64,000 bases of DNA from Oxytricha trifallax (taxonomy: Eukaryota > Ciliophora > Spirotrichea > Sporadotrichida > Oxytrichidae): the NCBI GenBank assembly GCA_000711775.1, contig ARYC01001480.1, positions 23,065 through 87,064 of the forward strand, written 5' to 3'. The notes beneath the pieces are model-generated. The model was not told the DNA's origin, did not search any database, and was given only the letters and a program-made list of their open reading frames with translations. Below, piece by piece: positions 35,590 through 45,115 of this stretch. How positions within the stretch are numbered: position 1 is the first letter of the stretch; each line of letters opens with the position of its first letter. A program made the position numbers and the translations under genes.

Positions 35590-36411
35590 ATAAATCTTTT
35601 ATAGAATTTATTTTTAGATTTTCTTATATTTTTGTTTAATAACATTTTAATTATTTAATGTTGAATTTGTTATTATAATATATTGATATGAATATATCTA
35701 AATTGGAAACTTCCTTATATTAATTAGTAGCAATTAATAATTTTTTCTTAGTAGTTTTATATTATTTAGTATCACCAGGTCTGATGAAATATATATCCCT
35801 ATAAGTATTACTTTTAATGAATAAAATTATTGTGTTTAAATATCATGAAGTATCATAACTACTAATCATAATATGATACCTTTTATTTAATTATACTCAT
35901 TTATTTAAATATAAAATTAATTGTAAATTATTTTTTATTTCTGATTCATAAGTTTGTTTTAGTTTTTGCTTATTAATTTCTTAAATTTAATTTTTAATAA
36001 AAATTAAAAGTTTTTCGCTTTCATTAACATCATAAATCTCATGAAAGTTTACTATATTTCAAACTTAAGTTATAAAAATAAATAACTCTAAAAAAAATGA
36101 TATATGAAATTAATTGCTTTCTATTATAGAGACTTATATATTTATTTTTAATTGTAAATTGCTATTTGTTATTAATAAATTATAAAAAATAATAGTAATT
36201 ATTCATACATAAATGAAGAAAAATAATTAAACCGTGATTGTTATAAAATAACTGATTATATGAAATTTAATTAATTAGTATTTGATATAAACTTTTTTTA
36301 TTTTGTCTGAATTATATTTGTTTAATCAAATTTTTATTTTTATTTTTTCTCATTAATTTAATTATTTTATTCTTTGATTTTTTAATTTAGATTTAAATAA
36401 TATATATTAAG

Positions 36412-36800
36412 TACCTACATCATTTGCTCAACATGGAACTTTAGCAGCTCCAAATAGTTTCTGCTCAACTACAAATATTCATCACCAGAATGCTGCTTTA
36501 CATCAAAAGAATTTTCTATAAATATAAAATATTAAACAGGATGCACAACTCACAGTTGATGACTGGGATGAGATGAATCCAAATAAGCCAATGAGCATTC
36601 AAACTCCCAAGACGGCTTCAGCATCAACATTTTAGAATTCAAATTGGAATTCGCTTGGTTCTTCTCAACTGAATTAAATTTAAGCAATCCCTACAGCTTA
36701 AAACCAGTTAGAAAGCGAGGATATGGACTAGAGTACTACCTAATTTGGTTTGAAAACACAAGAATCTTAAGTTTAGCAAAATAGGTTTAAAAAGAATTGA
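36412..36800 (+). CDS. Unrecognised protein segment, no start (macronuclear-destined segment)
   Basis: Open for about 129 codons to TGA 36798-36800 with natural amino-acid use and many TAA/TAG Gln. It begins ...FAQHGTLAAPNSF, has the acidic patch LTVDDWDEMNPNKPMSIQTP, and a Gln/Ser/Thr-rich C-terminus. There is no ATG in frame, so the 5' part must be elsewhere. A splice-acceptor-like AAG precedes it. No domain was recognised. It lies between the gene-free AT-rich stretch and the palmitoyltransferase gene. Confidence 0.5.
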
Positions 36801-36879
36801 TGATTTAAGCATTATAATATATTTAATACATTTTAATTATTAATTGATGTGCATTTAAAGTACAGCATATAGGCGAAAA

Positions 36880-37135
36880 CTCAAAATGGGAGTATGGAAT
36901 TTTGATTTTATATATGATCGACTTGTACATACATCAAGATTGAGAAGTGGTAGCTAGAAGTGCACCCTGTTTCTATTATTTCAAGCACTATTTATGAGTA
37001 AAAGTAAGCCTTTCTTTTCCAACTGGCATAATGAGTGAAGAGAATAAACAGCAATTCCCACAGACCTGAAAATAGAGAAGAACTAGTTTGGTGAATTATG
37101 TATTTGAGGAATAGAAACAGAGTGACACTTAGTTG
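36880..37135 (+). CDS. Possible short coding segment
   Basis: Two overlapping open stretches with gene-like composition are present. One contains YIKIEKWQLEVHPVSIISST. Another, about 37050-37090, contains NSHRPENREELVW. Neither has a clear start or end and they are in different frames. It could be another segment of the gene represented at 36412-36800. Confidence 0.25.
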
Positions 37136-37429
37136 TTTTAAAAAATTAAGAAAATAGTATTTTATTACATGATTATTATATTATAATTCTATGGTCCAAC
37201 TTTCAATGAGAGTTTAATTATCAGTTTTTAATAAATTTAAATACATTTTTTTATCATAAGTAATTGCCAAACAAATAAATTTTAAGACTAAGACAAATAT
37301 TAACCTTGAATCTAAGAGTCTGTTTTATTAATTATATTTTATGTTATATCATCATTTTGAGTCTATGAAGTTTTCGATTCATTTATAGCCACACTTTAAT
37401 TTATCATTTCGATTGGCGCCATCCAAGCA

Positions 37430-37807
37430 AACTGAAACATATAATATTTAATATTAATATAAAATATATTAGGGCCTCCTCGGTTAACACTTGTGATCTT
37501 GGATTTGTTATTAAAAATTTATGGGAGAGAGGTTCGTTGATTATTGCGAGATAAATAATTCTCACTTTCATTAATTCTTATTTCCTTAATAGATTAATAT
37601 TATTTATCAGTGAAGCTGCTGTTAATTAAAAATAGTCATTATTATAGATATAATCTATATCATATTTTCCTTGTCTCCTCCTTAATATCCCATATGGCTT
37701 GAAAATTTATTAAACTAACTGACCATATTACTAGGACTACTTCCTTTCTAATCCAATTCAATTCTATTGTGATAGATGAAATTGTTATTCATTTACACGA
37801 GTTTAAC
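37430..37807 (-). CDS. DHHC palmitoyltransferase, C-terminal tail segment
   Basis: This continues, on the far side of the inserted transposon, the frame that stops at 41816. After removal of the element with one AAT copy (minus strand), the codons run AAG-AAT-GTT-AAA without a break, giving VDNASKN joined to VKLVQMNNNFIYHN. The tail is Asn/Ser/Gln-rich (KGSSPSNMVSQFNKFSSHMG). A frame change near 37665 leads to a further polar stretch (KEIRINESENYLSRNN). The end of the gene is not certain. It has no recognisable domain of its own; long low-complexity tails are usual for ciliate DHHC proteins. Confidence 0.65.
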
Positions 37808-37855
37808 ATTTATCAAATATATGAGAATTTAGGTTGGTTGTATTAATTAATTAAT

Positions 37856-39380
37856 TCATTAAATTTATTTCATCTAAGTAGATAAAAAATGAATATCATC
37901 AATAGTAGATAAACAATCAAAGTTATCCCCTATATTTTTAAGCATTAAAACAAAATATTAATCATCCTTGAACTTTCGTCTAAGAAATGTTGCGTACCTA
38001 CCTGTGTCTTAATAATTATCACAGCCTTTCTTAAACTGCGTCCCCAGAATTACTTCGATAATTATTACCACAAGTGAGTAAAGGTCTTACCTAGTATCAG
38101 ACATTTCCATTTCCTTCAAGTCTCTAGCATGTTAATATGAGGTCAAAGGGATTTAACTTATCTGAGCTTTGAGACCAACTATAGATGCATGAGAAAAGTT
38201 TGTTATAAAAATCTGGGGTTCTTTGTCACTTTTAACCTTGATATTTTCAGGAGTCAAATACCTATGGACTATTCCTAACTAGTGTAGATTTTTAATAGCA
38301 TAAATCAACTAGTCTATTATAACTTTCTTAGAAACTATATTGCCAAGTCTTATCATTAACTACAAATTAGTAGAGCTCTCTTTAGTCTTTATATACATAT
38401 TAGAGTCATCAAAACTGACTCCAACTATTTAATCAAAATGCTCAGCTTTGTTTTCTTAAATTAAGCTCATTATTTTAAACTAATTCAAAAGTCTAGTAAC
38501 TAAATTCAAATCTTTATTCAATGCCTTTTTCTAAAGAATAAATAAGTCTCATTAACTGATTGAATAGCCTGGTATCAGGATAAAACACTCGAATGTGTTT
38601 TGAAATCTCAATAATACTTTTTAATTCCCACCTAACCATTTCAGAGAAGTTAGTTAAAATATTTTACTCTTTACCATCATAACCTTGGTCATGTTAATTT
38701 TCAAAAGTATTGAGAATCTATTCCCCAAGAATAGTAACACTCTCCTCAGAATTTGGCTAAAATGCTTTAACAGAAGCAGGAGATTAGTTAAAGAGCATTG
38801 CCTTTGTTTCCTGTAAAAGTTAGCTCTTGTCAATTAATATACCCTTTGTTTAGTCGTCTGCAATGAGGCATTGAATTTACTTAATTGTCTATAACAAAAA
38901 TTAGAGAATATATTCTTACAATCTCGGAATAGCAGGCAGCTGTAAGCTCTGTTATACTATGCTAACATAAATGTGTAAGCAATTAATCTTTATCAGCAAA
39001 TGATTTTACATTTAATTCCTACTGTTAGCACACACAACATTCATACTTCCCTTGGCGTTTGAGTTGAGAGAAGGACCCTTGATTTCTTGAGTGAACTTTT
39101 CTATGTCACTTCAACTCGACTGGAGTATACACTTAATTGCAAATGCCACATTTAGTGAATTTCTAAGGCTTTTTGTTTAGAGTTTTAGCTCTACTCTTTC
39201 TTCTTCTGCTCCAAATCTCCAAGTATTCTTAGTATAGTTGATGCTTCCTTGAAACTATTTTGCACCCTGACATTAATAGTTTATGTTATTGAAAATTACC
39301 TGAATTTTAAGTCTTAGATTCTTCTGATTCTTAGGAGGAGTTTGACTGGGAATATCTTGATGACAAAGAAGAAGATTCCA
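37856..39380 (-). pseudogene. TBE 57-kDa zinc-finger/pseudokinase gene
   Basis: From the ATG at 39380 (MESSSLSSRYSQSNSSQESE) to TGA 37856-37858 is 1,525 bp, about 57 kDa after splicing. Two GT-AG introns fit: 39267-39299 (33 nt) and 38889-38919 (31 nt). The first C2H2 finger reads CGICNQVYTPVELK-stop-HRKVH, with TGA where the related copy has Arg. A second Cys/His cluster (CCVCQ...HLCQH) follows. The C-terminal half is kinase-like but with eroded catalytic motifs: LHQLGIVHRYLTPENIKV (HRD to HRY) and IFITNFSHAS (DFG to NFS). A frame change lies near 38450-38490. The gene ends 45 bp from the element terminus. The family is probably DNA-binding through the fingers; the role of the kinase part is unknown. 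Confidence 0.85.
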
Positions 39381-39911
39381 TAATTTAAGTTTAAGAAATT
39401 ACTTAATTAAAGTTTATATTAAATAGATTTAAATAAGATAATTAAAATAAGTTTTGAAATTGTGGTAAATAAATTATAATCAAACCCAGAAAGCCCTAAG
39501 AACATAAAGTTTATGTCCCCTATTTGTCCCCAGGGGACATCCCTACTTTTCAATCTAGGGGTTCTTGGGTTTTAACTTTGAAAATTCTCAACTTCAAAGA
39601 ATGTCAATGTCAAATATACTTTGATAAAATGATATACTTTGTTTTGAAAAAAAGGATTATAGAACAAAATAAATGTTTTGTTTATTCTCATACATAAACT
39701 TTTCTTGTTGAAATATTTATGTTCATAAATGATTTTGAGTTAAATTACTTTAGACAAGGCCCAATCTAAAAAGTAAAGTATAACCAATCAAATTTATTCA
39801 TTTATAGTATAAGCGAATTAATTTAATAGACTTAAACTTTTCATTCTAAATCAAAATATTTAAGTCCTAACTATTTTTAATTAAATTCATATTAAATAGA
39901 TAACAAAGCTT
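39381..39911. promoter_or_regulatory. Divergent spacer between TBE 57-kDa and 22-kDa genes
   Basis: 530 bp, AT-rich, between two start codons reading away from each other. It contains CATAAA-type repeats like the matching spacer at 9.4-9.9 kb and a GGGGACA pair near 39525-39540. It probably holds both promoters. Confidence 0.35.
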
Positions 39912-40668
39912 ATGGAAAGTAACAGGAATTTTGTAAACATAAACATTAAGTAGCTGGAGGGACATCTGAATACCAAACAAGACTGGTGGTGCCACTTCAA
40001 ATATTCATGTAATTTTCCTAACTTAAATACTTTAGTGGGATATCACATGCCTAGTTTTAAAAAGACTACTATGAGGTTCATTAAAGATGTATTGAGTTGC
40101 AAGAAATAGCTCATAAAATCTGCAGACATAATTTATGTCAATGTCCCTAACTTCCCAGAGCTCTCTGTAGCAAACATTTATGACTTAATTAAAAATGAGG
40201 AAGCTGTAAACAAATACCTAGGAATTTACGAAGTCATAAAGGAGCTACCTGACAAGCACTTCTTCTTTGGAATATTAGGTACACTAAAGAATGAGTTCAT
40301 TACCTAGCTTGTCCAGAACCAGCAGAATCTTAGATATACAGGCTAAGTTGATGAAGAATAGAAAGAAACTATTCAAATAAATGAAGAATTACTCAAGGAA
40401 ATCTAATCTATTTCCAGATACTCCAGTAAGTTTTAAATACATAAATTTATATATGCTTTATTTTAGAAAAGAAAGGAAAGGCCTTATCGATGCTAAAGAT
40501 CAGTTCTCAGGGAGAAAATAGAACAAAAAACGAAAAAGATTTGAGATTGTTTCAGAATTACAGCAGCCGATGTAAATTCAGCTGCATAATTAAAATTTTA
40601 TGCACATATACAATGACTCGCAAATTATGAAAAGCCCACCTAGCAAAAGAATGCAATTTAACATGTGA
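39912..40668 (+). CDS. TBE 22-kDa protein gene with one intron
   Basis: From the ATG at 39912 the frame is open through KTTMRFIKDVLSCKKQLIKS, VNVPNFPELSVANIYDLIKN and ELPDKHFFFGILGTLKNEFI. A 41-nt intron (40426-40466) interrupts a Lys codon at the position shared with the 8.4-9.2 kb copy. After it come KGKALSML and, following an apparent 1-nt shift near 40490, KKRKRFEIVSELQQPM to TGA 40666-40668. Length and spacing match the other copy. Apart from the one shift the gene is intact. Function is unknown; the basic C-terminus suggests nucleic-acid contact. Confidence 0.78.
40426..40466 (+). other. Conserved 41-nt intron of the TBE 22-kDa gene
   Basis: Starts GTAAGT, ends TTTTAG, and lies at the same codon and phase as the 29-nt intron at 8596-8624 in the homologous gene. 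Confidence 0.8.
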
Positions 40669-40699
40669 CATAAAATAATTTTTTAACATAAACTTTAAG

Positions 40700-41749
40700 T
40701 CAATTAATTATTTATGTCTTAAGTAATAAAGAACGCATCAAATCTAAGCACCTTCTTTCACTGTTTTTACAATCACTTGTTTGAATTTATGTTATAGATT
40801 TTTCCACAAAGAAATAGTTTGTCTTATTGTTAACCCTGAAATCATGTTGACATAAAGTTTATGTATAGTCTTTCTTTACCCTTGAAAAGACCATTTCTAT
40901 GCAATTATACTTAGATGAATAAGGGCTATTGAACATCAACCTCCAACCATTTTCCAAAACCTACTCTTACAACAACTTTGAATGGTGAGCTCTTAAGTTA
41001 TCTAGAAATATTGTTAATTGCTTTCCCTCATACCTATCTTTCAATTTATCAATTAAAAGTTGCAAGTCTGGTAACTTAATAGATTTCTTCTTTATGATAA
41101 ATTGCTCTAGCCCGAACTTCCCACTAATGATAACAGCAGCTGCTAGTGTATCAACACAAAGTCCCTCTTTATTTAGAACTTTATTTTCATACTTTCTTGC
41201 CCATGATTTTATGTTTACACTATGCGCCTTGAAAATTGTCTCATCGAGATAAACTATGTTTTCTTCTTTTTCAGACATTTTTATTAATTAAGGGTATGTC
41301 TGTCACTAAATATCCAAAATGTTTTACTTCTTTTTTTCAGTTAAGAAATAGTCTGTCCTAGTGCTCTTGAAACTTATTCCATGGACTTTGTATAATCTAT
41401 GAAGTTGTTGCTTAGTTATTTTCTTTTCCGGAAAAGTTCTATGAAAAAGAAGAGCACGCTTTTACAATGATAAATGCTTCTAAGCTTATAGTGAATTCCT
41501 TGAAACCAAGAACTCCAAATCATGTTGATCCAGTTTAGCTTTTTCTTATTGTTGTTTGTTTTCTTAAATAAACGAGGTTTTGATTTACTTTATTATCCTA
41601 TTGATTAAACTTTCTTTGAATCCTATTATTTTTGTTATCTCTTTAATTTTCATAAATAACTTAGATTCTTTGCTATATTCTTCTTTCCCAAACCTTAAGA
41701 GTTTTATAAGCTTTATATTGACTTCCGAAAATTAATTTTTGTACTTCAT
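40700..41749 (-). CDS. TBE 42-kDa DDE transposase, one in-frame TGA
   Basis: The ATG at 41749 to TGA 40700-40702 gives about 349 codons (roughly 42 kDa). The N-terminal half is Lys-rich and helix-rich, with a DNA-binding-like segment KITKQQLHRLYKVHGISFKS. The catalytic core is intact: VYLDETIFKAHS (Asp), TIFLDNLRAHHSKL (Asp) and YSSKYNCIEMVFSRVKK (Glu; NCIE replaces the usual NPIE). The only lesion seen is a TGA at about 41308-41310, between the N-terminal and catalytic parts. Its start lies 63 bp inside the element end. It belongs to the IS630/Tc1/mariner superfamily. Except for the TGA this is the least damaged transposase in the window. Confidence 0.88.
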
Positions 41750-41815
41750 TATTTAATTTTTTATTCAATCTATTAATTAATACAACCAACCTAAATTCTC
41801 ATATATTTGATAATT

Positions 41816-44020
41816 CTTACTTGCATTATCAACTGGTTTCTACTTAATTTCAGACATCGCACCTTTCTTTAAAAGTTAAAAGTCTTCGTAATTTGTCTGT
41901 GTTTTACTTTACTGGAATGAGAGATTTTTCAAGTCATTAACATTTGTGTTCATGAATTCAGATTGATAAGGAGCAACATAGCTTATCCTGCCCTTCTCTG
42001 ATCCATTAATTAATATTTAATGCTGAGATTCTTTCATTCTTCCCATACTTTAAATCATTATATTGCTATTGCTATATGGGTTTGGGAGCTCTCTTTGATG
42101 TCGATATTTTTCATAATGAACCCACCAACTGATTGAGCTACATCCTCCTCCCTAATTTTTTCATGAATTGTCTCTAGCTCCGACTTGTTCTTATTAAGAA
42201 TTCTGTTGATGTTATTTACTCTTTATTTGTTGAGAGCAACAGACTTGCTTAAAGGAATTTAAACATGGCTTTGATCATCTCCTCCAGCTCCAAATTTAAT
42301 AACACTAGGCATGTGCTGGCCATTCGTAAGTAACGATGGAGTTTCTTTGGGAGATGATGCATTTAATTTCTGAGATGAGCTGTTCTAAGAAACAGCTTGA
42401 TGTATTATCCTTGTTTAATCGTCATTTGGCCCTAATTTATCTTAAGACTAAGGGGTTCTGTTATTTTACCCTCTATCTGTCTACTATCCTTTCAGTTGAA
42501 TCTCTGTTGTGTTTGAATTATTAAATAGCAAATGAGAGTCTTAAGACAACATTGATTTATGCTAATGCGTTGTGGTCTACTGTTTTTACCTCTGCTCAAC
42601 ATGTTTCACCTTATCTAATTTTTATTTTCTTTTTCTCCAAAGCAAAGAAACCCTATCTTTTGACTTTTCTTTGCTACTTAACCGACATCTGAGATCTTTT
42701 GTTGCAGCTATATTCAACTTTGACTATCAATTAAGTTCTGTTCAATCTTATCCTTGCTGTTTAGAATGTCTTTTATTTCATGGTCTATTTGCTCAACTCG
42801 ATCCCAGTCTCCTTCTTTAAATTGCCAGTGTCTAAATTAACTTATATTTCATGCTGATTTTCTTCATCTTAATCCTCCTCCTCATGATTGATCTCTGAAG
42901 ATCTTAGACTTATGATTTTGTTTCCCCAGTTTAATTTAGATATATTCGAATGTAGTTAATTTCTTATGCTGCAACATTATGTGGAATGATATTAGATGAC
43001 CCAGGAATCCAATTTCAGCTGTGTTAAAATAAAGGAAGCTATAAAAAGTACATTTAATTCTGTTTTCATACTCGTTTTGTAAAACTATAAGAATTTTGAT
43101 GTTATATTATTTAATAGAGTTACATTCTTGTTTTGTCAAGTCAACAAATAAATTAATAAATTAGGGTAAAAACCAATTCAAATATACCTTATTTAATATA
43201 ATTTGTCTTTAGAATACATATATCATTAGTATATAACAATTATAAAAATAGCTATCAGAGCTGTTAATAAGAATAAGTACAGCGGCATCAACAACATTAT
43301 GCATAAGTCACATAAAGAAAAAGCTAAGGATAAACTCTAAAGAACTATAAATAGTTCGACTTTCCTATACAATTACACAACCACCTGCAGTGATGATCAA
43401 ATCCATCGACGCATCTGTTACATTATCCAAAGTGTTTGAGGAGTCTTAGACATGAGTATCGCATACTTCACAGAATAGCTCAAATTAAGTATTGTCGAAA
43501 TATTTCCTACAAAAGAGTCATTAAATTAGAAGATAAAACACCCTTAATGCTCAGCTTCTCTCTGTGCGTAAAATGTAGGATCAGTGGGATCGTTTTTTGT
43601 TGAAATAAAAGCATAATAGAGCACAGTAGTTAACAATAATGTAAAAACAGTGCCAATCACCGCTGAAACTGCTGGCATGTAAGCAAAAGTCACTACGTTA
43701 ATAAAGTAAAAAGCGTAGACGTCCAGTCCGAAGATAAACCACGAGATAATTTGAAAAGGGTGGAAGGGGAGAGCAAACCCATTTTTCTTGACCTTTTTCT
43801 TAATAATTTTGACATCTCCGCCGCCCCATTCCCCTGCATTTGTATTTGAATCGATATTGTCTAAATCCTTAAATCTATGTCCTTCATCCTGGCTTCTCAT
43901 ATCCTGGTCATTATTTATAGCTTCACTCTCATTTTTATCATCTACAGAGTTCCTGCGCTTATCAGGAGTTCCCTGAGTTTGCTGCAATTTATGTGTTTCA
44001 TCTGGCTGCGATGTTTGCAT
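41816..44020 (-). CDS. DHHC-type protein S-palmitoyltransferase (5' and catalytic part)
   Basis: From the ATG at 44020: a polar N-terminus, then KKNGFALPFHPFQIISWFI and two membrane spans, and DPTDPTFYAQREAEH. A 35-nt GT-AG intron (43507-43541) joins this to GKYFDNTQFELFCEVCDTHV. The catalytic domain follows: CNRCVDGFDHHCRWLCNCIG at 43375-43420, with the DHHC motif itself at 43387-43398. Later come a membrane span (IGFLGHLISFHIML) and the TTxE-type motif TTFEYI (42945). The enzyme attaches palmitate to Cys of membrane proteins; the DHHC Cys forms the acyl intermediate. A 1-nt deletion near 43434 (SSK-H) and frame changes at about 43270 and 42800-42880 remain, probably from small inserts. The long polar tail runs to the transposon at 41815 and continues at 37807. 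Confidence 0.87.
43507..43541 (-). other. 35-nt intron in the DHHC gene
   Basis: Minus-strand borders GTGTTTT and TTGTAG. Removal joins REAEHQG to KYFDNTQFELFCEVC in frame, directly before the Cys-rich domain. Confidence 0.8.
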
Positions 44021-44199
44021 TTTTTATTTTATATAATTTTGTTTCAATAATCACTCATTCTAAATTTATTAGTTAGTGATTGCTCTATCACCTACTAACT
44101 AATTTAATTAACAAAAAATCACTGTAATTATTACATTTAATCATTATAACAATATAGTATATATATAAATATATATTTTAATTATAATATTTGAAAATA

Positions 44200-44319
44200 A
44201 TGGAAAGTAGAGTATAATAGCAATAGCAAGATGCTGTAGCCTAGGAAGAGCAGAAATTGGCTTAATTAGACATTAATCAGCAATAAGATTAACAGTAATA
44301 TCAGGATGAAGAGGATTGA
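44200..44319 (+). CDS. Short Gln-rich segment with ATG (possible first segment of a small gene)
   Basis: The ATG at 44200 opens MESRVQQQQQDAVAQEEQKL and about 20 more Gln/Asp/Glu-rich codons to TGA 44317-44319. Almost every Gln is TAA/TAG, so it is invisible under the standard code. AT-rich DNA follows to 44600. It may be joined to the segment at 44616 once the insert is removed; the pointer was not identified (ATGAAG occurs at both borders but does not keep the frame). Confidence 0.4.
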
Positions 44320-44545
44320 GTTAATTTTAATTAAAAAAAAATTTATGAAAATCCATCAATTTTATTTTAATGGAAAACTTAATTTTAAATGAGAAAATAA
44401 TTTTAAAATATCAAAGTAATAATTTAATTATTTAAAAAAGAAAAATATATTGGTATATTATTTTAATTTTTAAAAGATATTTATATCCATTTAAATTGAT
44501 ACAAATTTATTTTTTTAATTGCGATATTTATTAATTAAAATAATA

Positions 44546-44583
44546 TTAATACTGATTTATTGTCAAATAAATCAGTATTAATA
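44546..44583. repeat. Perfect short hairpin
   Basis: An inverted repeat of about 17 bp (ATATTAATACTGATTTA and its complement) around a loop of about 4 nt, within the AT-rich insert between two coding segments. Confidence 0.6.
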
Positions 44584-44615
44584 TGACTTATTTTATACTC
44601 TAGTAATTTAACTAT

Positions 44616-44940
44616 ATGAAGTAACAAGAAAATTTAACTGAGGAGCAAGAGGCAACTCTGTTCGCATTTTTGCAGAAAGTTTAAAAAGCATGTGACGAAG
44701 ATTCAAGTGTGCCTGATTTCGTGGGACTTCAAGTTGGAGACTGGTTGAAGGAACTCTAACACAAAAATGCTGGCTAACCTATTCCTTAAGATCATTAACT
44801 CCAAGAGTGAATAGTTATTTTGTATGTATTAACTTTAAAACTTCTTACTATTCTACTCTCTTAAATTAAATTGGAATCAAGATCGACTGTTGATAAAACA
44901 CCTAAATCAAATACTCCAACAAGACGTGACAATTAAATCA
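44616..44940 (+). CDS. Small acidic protein segment(s), unrecognised
   Basis: The ATG at 44616 gives MKQQENLTEEQEATLFAFLQ followed by KACDEDSSVPDFVGLQVGDW and a Gln-rich end at TGA 44818-44820. A further in-register stretch (KLESRSTVDKTPKSNTPTRR) at about 44868-44935 may be its last segment after a small insert. The composition is gene-like. No known domain. Confidence 0.45.
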
Positions 44941-45115
44941 AATTATATCAAATTATTCTTAAATTTTAATTTATTTCATGAAATAATTTTGACTTGGTTT
45001 ATCAAACTAATGTATCAATTTTTAATTATTACCTTTATAAAGTCATTTTAATCAAGAGGTTTATATAATGAAATTTAAATTGAACTTATAATCTTAAATT
45101 ATTCAAAGTAAAAAA

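Larger units (their letters stand above)
25120..36405. other. AT-rich germline-limited stretch without genes
   Basis: About 11.3 kb of strongly AT-rich DNA. Both strands were scanned for frames with TAA/TAG as Gln. Those found are low-complexity Ile/Asn/Lys/Tyr runs expected from composition, with no recognisable motif and no ATG-to-TGA gene of convincing amino-acid use. It contains poly(TA) tracts (about 25808-25835 and 32764-32791) and the inverted-repeat elements listed separately. It fits DNA eliminated during macronuclear development. Confidence 0.6.
37808..41815 (-). mobile_element. Complete TBE-like transposon (4,002 bp) inserted in a coding segment, ATT duplication
   Basis: The element spans 37811-41812. 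Inverted terminal repeats of about 42 bp begin TATCAAATATATGAGAATTT on the left, with the complement ending at 41812. ATT is duplicated at 37808-37810 and 41813-41815. Gene order is kinase/zinc-finger (-), 22-kDa (+), transposase (-), the same set as at 7.2-11.4 kb in mirror orientation. There is no C4A4 repeat at the ends. It splits the DHHC palmitoyltransferase tail, and precise loss of the element plus one ATT restores the reading frame. This marks it as an insertion into macronuclear-destined DNA that must be removed cleanly. Confidence 0.93.

Noticed and set aside
35316..35645. 109-codon minus-strand frame overlapping the G-rich inverted-repeat element
   Set aside because: It exists only because the G/C tracts of the element lack stops on that strand; composition and position make it fortuitous.
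43788..43976. 62-codon plus-strand frame
   Set aside because: Shadow of the palmitoyltransferase N-terminus on the opposite strand.
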